From a bacterium (lineage in GTDB: Bacteria > Zhuqueibacterota > Zhuqueibacteria > Residuimicrobiales > Oceaniaggregativiventaceae): a DNA stretch of 64,000 nucleotides. The DNA lies in the NCBI GenBank assembly GCA_029565675.1, contig JAKQNP010000032.1, forward strand, positions 124,001 through 188,000, in the 5' to 3' direction. The notes beneath the pieces are model-generated. The model did no database searches and was not told the DNA's origin. It was given only the letters and a program-made list of their open reading frames with translations. The position numbers and the translations under genes were made by a program. Below are positions 37,064 to 46,087 of this stretch, piece by piece. Every line of letters begins with the position of its first letter. Positions within the stretch are counted from its first letter, which is position 1.

Positions 37064-38482
37064 TCATTCGAATAGATAATCTTTGCTCGGCAGAGGCCGA
37101 GCAATTTTTTTGCACAGCATATCAGGGCGGTCAGCGAACAGAGGACTGATCTCCACCGGGACACGGCTATTGCCGTTTTTGTCAAATGGGAGATCGACAC
37201 CGCAGTCATGCAGCCAAGAGGCGAAAAAATTGGTAAGATCCCGCCTGGCGGTAATTGGCGAATCGTTGCCGTCGGCATTCTTGATCGGGCTGAATTCCTT
37301 TTTTCGGTCGGTTTCGACAACCATAACCTTTTCAGCGAAATGGAAAGCGTCGAAAATGAATTGCTCGATCTTGTAACCATTGGGTTGTGTCGGTTCCACT
37401 GCACGACCCGATTCATCCACACAGGAAATTTTTTTAAACGCCAGATGGTAGGGAAGCCGGCGATTGCCATCGATCAGCGATTGCAAAAAGGAGACGCGAA
37501 AAACATGCAGGGCAATACTTCCCTGCTCAAAAACCAGCCGTCCATCGGATCGGCGCCGTGTTTTTTGTTGTTCGGACAATTCCGAATATTCGATCACACA
37601 ATAGCGCCCGTCAAGGGTGCCGATATTGCCCAAATTTTCAAACGGATCGCGTTTGGCGATTGTTTTTGCTGAAATATCCGCCCCTGCTTGTCGATGCAAA
37701 CCGAGATAGAGGGGATCAGCAATCTGAGTCAACACATTGTCGACCTGAAAATAATACAAGCATTCGATCCCTTGCTCCGCCATCGATGTGAGAACTCCAT
37801 GGTGATTTAGGGCGTTTAGAATACCGCCATGTCCATCAGGAGAGCAGCTGATCCGCCATTTCTTTTCCAGCAGAATCTTACCGTCAGGAGAAAAAGTCGG
37901 CAACGTTCCCTGGACAAAAAAATAAATCGAACTTTCATCCTTGCCAAAGCATTTGTTTTTCTGAAAAAACTTTCGTGTTTCCCGATCGGTCGCCTCACTG
38001 GTCATGATACAAAAGGGAATCACGTGACCATACCGCATTTCAAGGGCGCGGATTTTCTCGACATGATACTGAAAGAGGCTGCGTTTGGTTATTGGGCCGA
38101 TCGGGAAAAGTCCTTTCGGACGTATAGAACCGAGGCGGGTACCTTGACCGCCTGCCACCACCACAACGGCAACCTTTCCCTGGGTCAGCGCCTCTTCGCC
38201 AGACTGCAATGCCTGTTTTTTGCGCAACTCATCGCGCTGCAGATCTTGCAGCAGAAGAGTATCGGCCGGGCGCAAGTTGCTTTTGTCCTGAGAGGATGAG
38301 TTGACTGTTCCCCGGACCAATTCGCTGAGCTGAGGAATCAAGTTTTCGTCAAGTCCGACAATTTGTCGGGTCAACTCTTTTCTTTGCGGGCAAGTCAATT
38401 CGCCCCAGAAATTCAACAAATGTCCTTGTCCGATCTTGTCCAACTTGTCGCGCAAATCGCCGATTTTCCAGCTCATTTTCAT
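37064..38482 (-). CDS. UDPGP-family nucleotidyltransferase (UDP-N-acetylhexosamine/UDP-sugar pyrophosphorylase)
   Basis: 472 aa. The core motif 'VVAGGQGTRLGSIRPKGLFP' (108-127) and 'DPFENLGNIGTLDGRYCVIE' are typical of the UAP1/AGX-like branch of the UDPGP family, which makes UDP-GlcNAc or UDP-GalNAc (some members UDP-glucose) from UTP and sugar-1-phosphate. 'CSPDGHGGILNALNHHGVL' and 'YFQVDNVL' fit the active site. This type is eukaryote-like and unrelated to bacterial GlmU or GalU; it occurs in FCB and other bacteria. Cytoplasmic. The start is ATG at 38482 or two codons on, with a weak ribosome site. It may feed UDP-GlcNAc to WecB, encoded elsewhere in the window. Exact substrate undecided. 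Confidence 0.85.
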   Translation of the reverse strand: MKMSWKIGDLRDKLDKIGQGHLLNFWGELTCPQRKELTRQIVGLDENLIPQLSELVRGTVNSSSQDKSNLRPADTLLLQDLQRDELRKKQALQSGEEALTQGKVAVVVVAGGQGTRLGSIRPKGLFPIGPITKRSLFQYHVEKIRALEMRYGHVIPFCIMTSEATDRETRKFFQKNKCFGKDESSIYFFVQGTLPTFSPDGKILLEKKWRISCSPDGHGGILNALNHHGVLTSMAEQGIECLYYFQVDNVLTQIADPLYLGLHRQAGADISAKTIAKRDPFENLGNIGTLDGRYCVIEYSELSEQQKTRRRSDGRLVFEQGSIALHVFRVSFLQSLIDGNRRLPYHLAFKKISCVDESGRAVEPTQPNGYKIEQFIFDAFHFAEKVMVVETDRKKEFSPIKNADGNDSPITARRDLTNFFASWLHDCGVDLPFDKNGNSRVPVEISPLFADRPDMLCKKIARPLPSKDYLFE

Positions 38483-38505
38483 GATTTCGATTGCGGGTTC
38501 TAATT

Positions 38506-40875
38506 TTATTCCTTTTTCAGCGAACGTTTTCTGACCGCCAGGTTGAAAACCTCGTTGAGATGTTCGACAAAATAAAAGGTCATATTCTTTTTGGCATTTT
38601 CCGGCACTTCCTCGAGATCGTCGCGATTTTTTTCCGGCATGACAATCTTGTTGATCCCTGAGCGCCGCGCTGCGAGGACTTTTTCTTTGATGCCACCAAC
38701 CGGTAAGACCTTGCCGCGCAAGGTGATTTCGCCGGTCATTGCGATATCGTGGCGAACCGGTCTTTGGGTAAATAGCGAATAGAGAGCGGTTGCCATGGTG
38801 ACCCCAGCCGAAGGGCCGTCCTTGGGAATTGCGCCGGCCGGCACATGAACATGCACATCGAGCTGCTCAAAAAAAGCCGGATTGATTCCCAGGTTTTCGG
38901 CGTTGGTGCGAATAAAAGACAGAGCTGCCTGTACAGACTCTTTCATCACATCGCCGAGTTGGCCGGTGAGCATCAATCCTTTGTTGCCTTTCATCTGAGT
39001 GGCCTCGACAAACAGAATGTCACCGCCAGTAGGTGTCCACGCGAGCCCGGTGACAATACCGGGTTCATCTCTCTGCTCGGCGATCTCTGAGTAGTACTTG
39101 GCCGGGCCTAAAAAATCACGCAAGTTTTGTTTGTCGATCTTGTGCAGGCTCGTATCACCTGCCGCCACGTCGCGTGCAACTTTGCGGCAGATTGCGGCGA
39201 TCTGCCGTTCGAGATTTCGAACGCCGGCTTCGCGCGTATAGCTTTGAATGATGGCGCGGATCACCGGCCGGTTGAATCGAATGTGTTTGCGCTTCAGGCC
39301 ATTCTCTTCGATTTGCCGGGGGATTAGATACTTGATCGCAATCTCGACCTTATCATCTTCGATATAGCCCGGCAATTCCAGCACTTCGAGTCGATCCCGC
39401 AAGGCGCTTGGAATCGTATGCAAAACGTTCGCAGTGGTGATGAACATAACCCGAGAGAGATCGAACTGCACATCGAGATAATGATCGGAAAAAGAAAAGT
39501 TTTGTTGCGGATCGAGCACTTCGAGAAGAGCGGAAGATGGGTCACCGCGAAAATCTTGCCCAATTTTATCCACTTCATCAAGCATAAAGACCGGGTTGTT
39601 GCTGCCCGCGACCTTGAGGCTTTGAATGATGCGACCAGGCAGCGCACCGATATAGGTCCGCCGATGGCCGCGAATTTCAGCTTCGTCATGCACACCGCCC
39701 AGAGAAATGCGGACAAATTTCCGGTTCATAGCACGGGCAATGGATTGCCCAAGCGAGGTTTTCCCCACTCCAGGAGGCCCGACAAAACAAAGAATCGGCC
39801 CTTTGGTGTCCTTCTTGAGTCGGCGAACCGCCAAATATTCGAGAATGCGCTCCTTAACCATTTTGAGATTGTAATGATCTTCATCGAGAATCTGACGAGC
39901 GCGTTCAATATCCAGATTATCGACCGTCGATATCGACCATGGGAGAGCAATCATCCAATCGATATAGGTACGAGAGACTGTATATTCAGCTGCCCCGGGT
40001 TGCATTTTGGCCAACCGATCCAACTCGCGCAGAGCTTCGGCTTCCACCTGCTCGGGCATGTTTGTGGTGATGATTTTCTGCCGCAGTTCTTCGATTTCAG
40101 CCGATCGATCATCGCCGACGCCCAGCTCTTTTTGAATCGCGCGCAGCTGCTCGCGCAGAAAATATTCGCGTTGATTTTTACCCAACTCGGTCTGAACTTT
40201 ATCCTGAATCTTGGATCCCATTTCGAGAACCTGCAGTTCTCGATTGAGATAGAGGGTCAATTTTTCCAGCCGCTTGCGCACATCCAAGAGTTCGAGTATC
40301 TGTTGTTTCTCGACAATCGAGAGGGTCAAGTTGGTCGCGATCAAATCAGCCAATTTCCCCGGATCATTGGTATTGACCACCACGACCTGCAGCTCATCCG
40401 GCAACTGCGGAACCAGAGAGACTATCTTTTGAAATTGAATGACCAGGTTGCGTTTTAGAGCTTCGATTTCAGTCGATTGCTTCAACTCTTCATGCAAAAG
40501 ATCGATTTGGGCCACGAAAAACGGTTCGGTCTGGATTACCTTGCTCAATCGCACCCGAGACAAACCCTGGACCAGCACCCGCAACGATCCATCCGGGAAT
40601 TTGAGCATGCGCAAAATGATCGCCGCGACACCGACCGGATAGAGATCTTCGGCGTTGGGATCCTCAACTTCTGCCTGGCGTTGTGCAACCAGCCCCAACA
40701 TCCGATTGCCTGATATGACCTGATTGATCAGATTGACGGATTTGTCCCTGGCCACCACCAGGGGGGTGACGATATTGGGGAAAACCACTGTATCTCGCAA
40801 GGGCAATATCGGCAATTCATTCGGAATCTTTTCGCGGATGTCATTGGCCTCAAAAGCACCTGATAGTTCATCCAT
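38506..40875 (-). CDS. lon: ATP-dependent protease Lon
   Basis: 789 aa, the cytoplasmic AAA+ serine protease for misfolded and regulatory proteins. Domains in order: N-terminal LAN domain (about 20-215, 'LPILPLRDTVVFPN'), coiled coil, AAA+ module with Walker A 'GPPGVGKTS' (about 366-374) and Walker B 'VFMLDEVDKI', and the protease domain with Ser689 in 'PKDGPSAGVTMA' and the Lys partner in 'GGIKEKVLAARRSG' (about 730). TTGGAGAA lies upstream of the ATG. The small heat-shock gene lies 58 bp upstream in the same direction, a quality-control pairing. Everything is intact. Confidence 0.96.
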   Translation of the reverse strand: MDELSGAFEANDIREKIPNELPILPLRDTVVFPNIVTPLVVARDKSVNLINQVISGNRMLGLVAQRQAEVEDPNAEDLYPVGVAAIILRMLKFPDGSLRVLVQGLSRVRLSKVIQTEPFFVAQIDLLHEELKQSTEIEALKRNLVIQFQKIVSLVPQLPDELQVVVVNTNDPGKLADLIATNLTLSIVEKQQILELLDVRKRLEKLTLYLNRELQVLEMGSKIQDKVQTELGKNQREYFLREQLRAIQKELGVGDDRSAEIEELRQKIITTNMPEQVEAEALRELDRLAKMQPGAAEYTVSRTYIDWMIALPWSISTVDNLDIERARQILDEDHYNLKMVKERILEYLAVRRLKKDTKGPILCFVGPPGVGKTSLGQSIARAMNRKFVRISLGGVHDEAEIRGHRRTYIGALPGRIIQSLKVAGSNNPVFMLDEVDKIGQDFRGDPSSALLEVLDPQQNFSFSDHYLDVQFDLSRVMFITTANVLHTIPSALRDRLEVLELPGYIEDDKVEIAIKYLIPRQIEENGLKRKHIRFNRPVIRAIIQSYTREAGVRNLERQIAAICRKVARDVAAGDTSLHKIDKQNLRDFLGPAKYYSEIAEQRDEPGIVTGLAWTPTGGDILFVEATQMKGNKGLMLTGQLGDVMKESVQAALSFIRTNAENLGINPAFFEQLDVHVHVPAGAIPKDGPSAGVTMATALYSLFTQRPVRHDIAMTGEITLRGKVLPVGGIKEKVLAARRSGINKIVMPEKNRDDLEEVPENAKKNMTFYFVEHLNEVFNLAVRKRSLKKE

Positions 40876-40933
40876 TTATTTCTCCAAGAAACACTTCTGT
40901 ACCATCCCCGCAACTCATGATTTATCGGCTGTG

Positions 40934-41356
40934 CTATTGCGTAATCGGAATTTCAATCGCTTTGGTTTTTTTCGAAATCTCTATTTCCAGTACGCCTTGC
41001 TTAAAACAAGCCTGGATTGGATTATGTTCCAGATTATCAGGAATCGGTATCATTTTACAAAAAGGGCCATACCGCAATTCCAATTGATGGAACCAAACAG
41101 TCTGCGATGGTCGGCATTCCTTGCGTTCGCCATTGATGAGCAATTGGCCGTTTTTTAGCTTCACGCAAAGGTCATCTGGATCAACCCCGGCCAGTTCCAA
41201 ACGGATCAAGACTGCATCTTCACTTTCCAGGATATCGGTATTCGGTTCCCACATTGAATTGCTGACGTTCCGACAAAATACCACATGAGGCATTCGTCTG
41301 GCCTGTTGGCCGGTATCGGTCAGCTCGCGGATGACTTGGATAACATGTAAAGACAT
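40934..41356 (-). CDS. small heat-shock protein (Hsp20/alpha-crystallin)
   Basis: 140 aa. The alpha-crystallin domain runs from about 40 to 135: 'PNTDILESEDAVLIRLELAGVD' split over strands, 'LLINGERKE', the bulky 'LELRYGPFCKMIPIPDNLE' and 'ACFKQGVLEIEISKK' with the conserved G-V-L. It is an ATP-independent holdase chaperone. The C-terminal 'IEIPI' is the I-x-I-type anchor used in oligomer assembly. The start at 41356 (ATG) is favoured over an ATG three codons earlier because GAGGAA lies at a proper distance only from the later one. lon follows by 58 bp; holding and degrading damaged proteins together makes sense. Confidence 0.9.
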   Translation of the reverse strand: MSLHVIQVIRELTDTGQQARRMPHVVFCRNVSNSMWEPNTDILESEDAVLIRLELAGVDPDDLCVKLKNGQLLINGERKECRPSQTVWFHQLELRYGPFCKMIPIPDNLEHNPIQACFKQGVLEIEISKKTKAIEIPITQ

Positions 41357-41424
41357 GACAATCATTTCCTCGCGATTTTTGAACCGTTGGACCCAACATG
41401 TTTTCTTTTAACCTTCTGTCACCT

Positions 41425-41802
41425 TTAACGCCGAACTCGGCCATAAATATTCAACATTTTTAACATCGCCTGGGATTGTTTTGTTGGGTTGTAGCGGCGC
41501 ATTGTCTTTTTATTTGCCAAATCGCCAACAATTGTCGACAAAGCCAATACATCACAACCCGAAAACAGCTGCCCACTCGTCCAGTTCGGATTGGCAATTC
41601 CCTTTGCATCCGCCAGGATCGGGGGAAAAGATCTGATTGGACAAGAAAGGGGGACGCGGCTGGCGGTTTTGGGGATGGGAAAGCGATCGGCGACTGCAAA
41701 AAACAAAGATTGGCCATTGCGCGGTCGGTTAATCGGCCTTTGCCGCGAAAGGCCGAGCCGTGCAAAGTCGGCATCACAAATCTGCACAACCAATCCGATC
41801 AA
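41425..41802 (-). CDS. unrecognised small protein (possible gene)
   Basis: 125 codons from a TTG at 41802, in the gap between the GYF-MinD gene and hsp20 and in the same direction. The frame is open a further 12 codons upstream with 'VILYTTPLILIG', so the real start could be a rare codon (ATA or ATT) giving a short hydrophobic N-terminus. Residues look protein-like ('FFAVADRFPIPKTASRVP', 'DVLALSTIVGDLANKKTMRR') and codon choice resembles neighbouring genes, but there is no good ribosome site and I recognise no family. It may be a real small gene, a decayed gene or chance. No function is proposed. Confidence 0.35.
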   Translation of the reverse strand: MIGLVVQICDADFARLGLSRQRPINRPRNGQSLFFAVADRFPIPKTASRVPLSCPIRSFPPILADAKGIANPNWTSGQLFSGCDVLALSTIVGDLANKKTMRRYNPTKQSQAMLKMLNIYGRVRR

Positions 41803-41828
41803 AATGAGTGGTGTCGTGTAGAGAATGA

Positions 41829-43115
41829 CTATTTTTTAAAGATTGGATCCAACCGCCGCACAGGACAGGGATATCCCCCATTTTGGAAATCGCAATCACC
41901 CCAATAAAAGCAATTGACTGAACAAATCACATCGCTTTCTTTGAGTTGATTGGTGGGGTAAGACTGTGCATCGTCTGTTGCCTGTTGTATCAATTTGCGT
42001 CTTTCGCGAAAACCTTGCCAACCGGTTTTCTTGAGCAAGCCGACAGAAATCAGTTTGGCCAGACTTCGCGCCGCTTTTGAGCGCGGGTTGCTGATCATGA
42101 AAGGTTTGAGTTCCTTGACTGAAAAACGGACGCTATCGTCATATTCGATAACGCCCAAAAACTCCATCTGCAAACCAAGGAGCTCGGAGACGGCAGTTTT
42201 CAGCGCCACACCTTCCTTGACCTCGTCACTGCTGTGCACCATATTGAGAATCAATCGGGGATGAAAAGTGTCGAACAGATTTTCAACAATATCAGCCGCA
42301 TCTTTATCGATCTGCTTGATTTGGTTGTACAATTGTGGCAGAGTCGTATTCATTCGACTTGGGTCACCAGACATATCGCTCATCAGCAGAGCCAATATTT
42401 CCGGTTTGCCTTGCATTAGACGGTGGAATTTGCGAAAAATCGCAATCTTGATAAAATTAAAAGCTTCCTGAATCGAGGTCGGCTCAGGCGCAGCTATGAC
42501 AATGTGTTCATCTGCCGCCAGGAAGAAATCGATGGTATTGTGCGACGAACCTGCACCCAAATCCAGCAATATGTAATCTGCATTGACTTTTTTAAGGTGT
42601 GAGATGAATCGCTGCTTCTGCGCATACCGGGGATTTGCCAGGCCAAGTGTTCCACAACTGCCGCTGATCATTTTCAAATTCTCGACCGGGGTGTCGATCA
42701 TAATGTCCGACAGAGTTTCCCGTTGCAGAGTATAAAAATGGTAAAAAGTATATTTAGGTTCGAGAATGCCCATACAGGTATGCAGATTGGCACCACCCAA
42801 ATCCGCATCGACCAACACAACTTGATGACCAAGGCTGGCAAGACCCACACCCAGCGAGGCGGTGATCACGGTCTTGCCGACTCCGCCTTTACCTCCACCG
42901 ACAGCAAAAACGATTCGCTTGGACTCGGGTTGTTGTTCAGGTGCAAAAAGCGTTCGATATTCCTTGTGGTCTTGCGCGTGGATCCATTCTTGTAAATCTT
43001 CATTAAAAATCAGGTCATCGCTTTTAAACTGACCACTTTGAACCATTTTTTCCAGATCGGTTACCGAATAAGGCCCCAATTGCTCGTCTTTTATTTTGAC
43101 GAATACTTCTGCCAT
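41829..43115 (-). CDS. GYF_2 domain fused to MinD/FlhG-like P-loop ATPase with C-terminal Cys cluster
   Basis: 428 aa. Residues 3-56 form a GYF_2 domain ('EQLGPYSVTDLEKMVQSGQF', then 'W44'), a module that binds peptides, often in polarity or membrane-associated systems. Residues 68-330 are a SIMIBI ATPase of MinD/ParA/FlhG type: deviant Walker A 'GKGGVGKT' (75-82), 'VLVDADLGGANLHTCMG' and 'YILLDLGAGSSHNTIDFF'. The tail holds Cys398, 402, 408 and 417, spaced C-x3-C-x5-C-x8-C, a possible zinc or iron-sulphur site. Such ATPases place machines such as flagella or gliding complexes, or deliver membrane cargo. No flagellar genes lie nearby. TTGAGGA precedes the ATG. Role in this cell unknown. Confidence 0.85.
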   Translation of the reverse strand: MAEVFVKIKDEQLGPYSVTDLEKMVQSGQFKSDDLIFNEDLQEWIHAQDHKEYRTLFAPEQQPESKRIVFAVGGGKGGVGKTVITASLGVGLASLGHQVVLVDADLGGANLHTCMGILEPKYTFYHFYTLQRETLSDIMIDTPVENLKMISGSCGTLGLANPRYAQKQRFISHLKKVNADYILLDLGAGSSHNTIDFFLAADEHIVIAAPEPTSIQEAFNFIKIAIFRKFHRLMQGKPEILALLMSDMSGDPSRMNTTLPQLYNQIKQIDKDAADIVENLFDTFHPRLILNMVHSSDEVKEGVALKTAVSELLGLQMEFLGVIEYDDSVRFSVKELKPFMISNPRSKAARSLAKLISVGLLKKTGWQGFRERRKLIQQATDDAQSYPTNQLKESDVICSVNCFYWGDCDFQNGGYPCPVRRLDPIFKK

Positions 43116-43217
43116 TTCTAATCCTCAATTCCAACCACGGGTTCCGTGCTAAAAGCGATCCCTTCTCGTCCTTGTTGGGGTTCTTTTTTCCGTTTTGGCA
43201 GTGTCGATCAATTTGGT

Positions 43218-43421
43218 TTACGCCTTGCGAACACGAATCGCTTTGTCACCTCGCAACTCGCCGCGAATATCAAAACGCACGCGCAATCCAGCACAGATTG
43301 CATTGGGTGCAAGTGTGGCCTCGAGTTCTGAGACATGCAAAAAGAGCTCGTCACCTTCATCGGTTGCAATAAACCCATAGCCTTTTCCAGGATCCCAATA
43401 TCTGATACTGCCATTTTTCAT
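43218..43421 (-). CDS. cold-shock domain protein (CspA family, divergent)
   Basis: 67 aa, a single OB-fold that binds single-stranded RNA. RNP-1-like 'KGYGFIAT' (13-20) and RNP-2-like 'LFLHVSEL' (26-33) are at the usual places, and the length equals typical Csp proteins. It diverges from the classic 'GFGFI...VFVH' by Tyr for Phe and Leu for Val, so it may be a constitutive member rather than a cold-induced one. The coding frame overlaps a minor frame at 43208-43414 that has no homology. A T-rich leader upstream (43435-43500) could carry regulation, but I see no defined element. Confidence 0.85.
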   Translation of the reverse strand: MKNGSIRYWDPGKGYGFIATDEGDELFLHVSELEATLAPNAICAGLRVRFDIRGELRGDKAIRVRKA

Positions 43422-43525
43422 GAGATAAATACTCTCATTCGGGGAAATTGCGTAAAAAAATCGAAAAAAAGAAAACGGAACCCGGATTGTTGTTGATGCA
43501 AGAGTGAGGCAGACAAATCAAAAAA

Positions 43526-44704
43526 TCAAACCTCATTCGATGGTGCTTTTTCACTCGTTTCGCCGGCTTTGTCTTCGTCGGATTCCGGCTCCTCTGTCTC
43601 TTCTTCGCGATCCTTGCGCTCCAGGAGATTTTCGCCATCTTTATGTTTGCGCATGACCAGGTATGTCAGGGTTTGTCCGACTGTAAAGGTGACCAATCCG
43701 TACGAAAGGATCCATGCCAGGATAAACAGCAGACCGAACGCAAAAAAATAGGAAGAAAAAGCAACTGATGAACCGCTGAGTTCAGCGGCAGCAACCGCAT
43801 GATGTGGCCGGGCAAAGAAGAACCATGGATGAAGATTTCCGAGCAACCGTTCTACAAGCGGTTGGACAGAAAGCAACCAGTTTTGCAGCAAAGCCTGGGC
43901 GTTGTTGGCGAGATGGACATAGTCCTTGCCCATTGAAAATGCGAACAGGCCATTCATCCAAACCAATGCTTTTTTGGCAATCGCGGCAAAGACCAGCAAA
44001 CTGAAAAGCGCGAGTATGCAATTGACGACCGAAAAAATCAACAAGCGCCAAGGTTGCGACCAAACAAGAGAAAACGTTTGAAAAATTGCCTCAAAGGCAT
44101 CTTCATCGGTCGTGGCAACAATCGCAGGAACCAGGAAAAAGGAGACAAACAGGGCTAAAGCAAAAAAGAGCACGAGCAATGCGCCAACGAACCAAAAAAC
44201 GATCGTTAGAGCAATGCCGAATTCACCGACATAAGGAATCCGTCCCAAAAATCCGAGCAACAAACCACCCAAGAGCATCAAACCGAGCAGGATCGCCAGA
44301 GAAACAGGAGTAAAAATAACCGAACCAGCCTTGTGGAAAGCAAAGTTATAGGCCTCACGCCATGAATAAAAATGGTTGCCTTTTGCGCTCATATAGACGG
44401 CCCGCGCAACAGCGGTGCTGGAGATCAGAAATGCGATCAGCAAAACCAGATGACCGAGGATAAAAAACGTCCACGAGTACCAATTCACCGATAAGCCGGT
44501 CGAAAAAATGCAGATCCCAAAGCCAAACTGCTGCCAAAGGTTAGCCAATGAATATCCGCTGACAGCATAGCCTGCATACATCAGTACGAGATAGATCACA
44601 AAACCGATGCCCAACCCGACCAGCTGAATCCACATGCGCTGTAAACTCAGAGCCAAACGCGGAGCGCGAAACAAATCCCGAAAAGTGAAATTCAACGTTA
44701 ACAT
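43526..44704 (-). CDS. multi-pass inner-membrane protein of unknown function
   Basis: 392 aa with about six to seven hydrophobic segments (near 27-50, 74-100, 127-152, 160-192, 218-241, 312-345). The N-terminus 'LNFTFRDLFRAPRLALSLQR' resembles the amphipathic start of DUF4013/YIP1-like membrane proteins, but I cannot name a family with confidence. The C-terminal 45 residues are a highly charged, Glu-rich cytoplasmic tail ('EEETEEPESDEDKAGE'). GGAGGGCAGAG gives a strong ribosome site. It lies between the cnnM-like gene (upstream, 41 bp) and the cold-shock gene. There is no catalytic motif; a role in envelope stress or transport would be guesswork. Confidence 0.8.
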   Translation of the reverse strand: MLTLNFTFRDLFRAPRLALSLQRMWIQLVGLGIGFVIYLVLMYAGYAVSGYSLANLWQQFGFGICIFSTGLSVNWYSWTFFILGHLVLLIAFLISSTAVARAVYMSAKGNHFYSWREAYNFAFHKAGSVIFTPVSLAILLGLMLLGGLLLGFLGRIPYVGEFGIALTIVFWFVGALLVLFFALALFVSFFLVPAIVATTDEDAFEAIFQTFSLVWSQPWRLLIFSVVNCILALFSLLVFAAIAKKALVWMNGLFAFSMGKDYVHLANNAQALLQNWLLSVQPLVERLLGNLHPWFFFARPHHAVAAAELSGSSVAFSSYFFAFGLLFILAWILSYGLVTFTVGQTLTYLVMRKHKDGENLLERKDREEETEEPESDEDKAGETSEKAPSNEV

Positions 44705-44745
44705 CTCTGCCCTCCTAACTCAACTCGCGACCTGAGGTTGTTCGA

Positions 44746-46050
44746 TCAGGTTTTCTGTTCCTTGAATTCGATAGCTGGATCGATTCTTCTTATTTTTACT
44801 TTGACAATTCTGTTTCTTTCGACCTTTACGGTCACCATTTCGAGTTTCTCATAGGTGATCACTTCATCCTCTTGTGGAACAGCGCCTGTTAATTCAAATA
44901 TAAATCCCCCCAGGGTGTCGTATTCATCTTTTTCCGGTATCGCAACTCCGAGCAATTCGTTCAATGTATAAATATCAATTTTTGCATCCACCAGATAGGT
45001 GTTTTCATCCAATTGTTTATGGAGAGCCACCTCTTGGTCATATTCATCGCGAATTTCACCAACAATCTCTTCCAGCACGTCTTCCAAAGTGACCAATCCA
45101 GCTGTACCGCCATATTCATCGACGACAATTGCCATGTGCTGCCGCTCCTTTTGAAAGAGGCGCAGAAGGTCATCGATCTTTTTGCTCTCTGGCACGAACA
45201 AGGCAGGACGGGCCAGGCGAATCAGATTGATGTTGTTGCGCTTGTTCAATACCGATGGCAGCAGATCTTTGGCGTTGATAATCCCGCGGATCTGATCGAT
45301 CGTTTCTTCATAAACAGGAATCCGCGTATGTCCTTTTTCTTTGATCAGCAAAATCAGATCATCTGTTGAGGTGTCATTGGACACACAAACCATGTCGGTT
45401 CGCGGAATCATTATTTCTCGTACAATGGTATCGCCAAACTCGAATATCGAATGGATCATCTCTTTTTCATCGGCTTCGAGTTCACCTTGCTCCTGTCCAA
45501 GTTCCAGCAGTGCATTGATTTCGCTGGACTGCAACAGTTTGTCTTCTTCTCTCTCTCTGATTTTTAGAATCCCGATCAACCAATTCATGCCCTTGTCGAT
45601 CAGTATTGAGAAGGGCAAAAACAGAAAATAGATCAAAGTCACAAAAGGAACAAGATACAGAGCCAGGGATTCCGGTTTTTTGGCCGCCAAAATTTTCGGA
45701 GAGATCTCACTGAGCAGAAGGATCAAAAAAGTAACCAAAACAATATTGACCACCATCGCAATATGAGGATCAAAGCGATTGATCCTAGCCCAATGGGTCA
45801 CCAGCAGAGCAGCAAGTGATGAAACAGTAACATTGACCAATGTGTTGCCGATCAAGATCGCGATCAAGAGTTTGCGTGGGCTGGATAGCAGTCTGGCGAC
45901 ACGCTTGCTTTTCTTGTCCATTCGAGCAGCAAGCTTATCAATCATCAAGCTGTTCAAGGAAAAAAAAGCTGTTTCAGTGGCCGAAAAAAGAGCCGACAAT
46001 AGAAGCAAGAAAGGAATCAGCAAGAGAAATAGGGATGGATCGGGTTCCAA
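44746..46050 (-). CDS. CNNM/CorC-type membrane protein (DUF21 - CBS pair - CorC_HlyC)
   Basis: 434 aa. A DUF21 transmembrane domain (about 1-185, four helices; 'ALFSATETAFFSLNSL' is diagnostic) is followed by a CBS pair (about 205-335, 'VREIMIPRTDMVCVS', 'GGTAGLVTLEDVLEEIVGEI') and a C-terminal CorC_HlyC domain (about 348-425). The family is linked to Mg2+ or Co2+ efflux and is often annotated as hemolysin; the transport role is the better supported one. The start is TTG with TGGAGG about 10 bp upstream. It follows ybeY by about 37 bp in the widely conserved phoH-pgpH-ybeY-cnnM order. Confidence 0.9.
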   Translation of the reverse strand: MEPDPSLFLLLIPFLLLLSALFSATETAFFSLNSLMIDKLAARMDKKSKRVARLLSSPRKLLIAILIGNTLVNVTVSSLAALLVTHWARINRFDPHIAMVVNIVLVTFLILLLSEISPKILAAKKPESLALYLVPFVTLIYFLFLPFSILIDKGMNWLIGILKIREREEDKLLQSSEINALLELGQEQGELEADEKEMIHSIFEFGDTIVREIMIPRTDMVCVSNDTSTDDLILLIKEKGHTRIPVYEETIDQIRGIINAKDLLPSVLNKRNNINLIRLARPALFVPESKKIDDLLRLFQKERQHMAIVVDEYGGTAGLVTLEDVLEEIVGEIRDEYDQEVALHKQLDENTYLVDAKIDIYTLNELLGVAIPEKDEYDTLGGFIFELTGAVPQEDEVITYEKLEMVTVKVERNRIVKVKIRRIDPAIEFKEQKT

Positions 46051-46087
46051 AAGGGATTAACCTCCATTATTAAGCCAAAAACCAGGA

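Noticed and set aside
37084-37111. Hairpin TGCTCGGC/GCCGAGCA followed by T run (terminator-like on plus)
   Set aside because: It lies inside the C-terminal codons of the minus-strand UDPGP-type gene and no plus-strand gene ends there; on the minus strand the T run would come before the stem.
39418-40458. 346-codon plus-strand frame opposite lon
   Set aside because: It is antisense to an intact Lon with all catalytic motifs; no family resemblance and no ribosome site.
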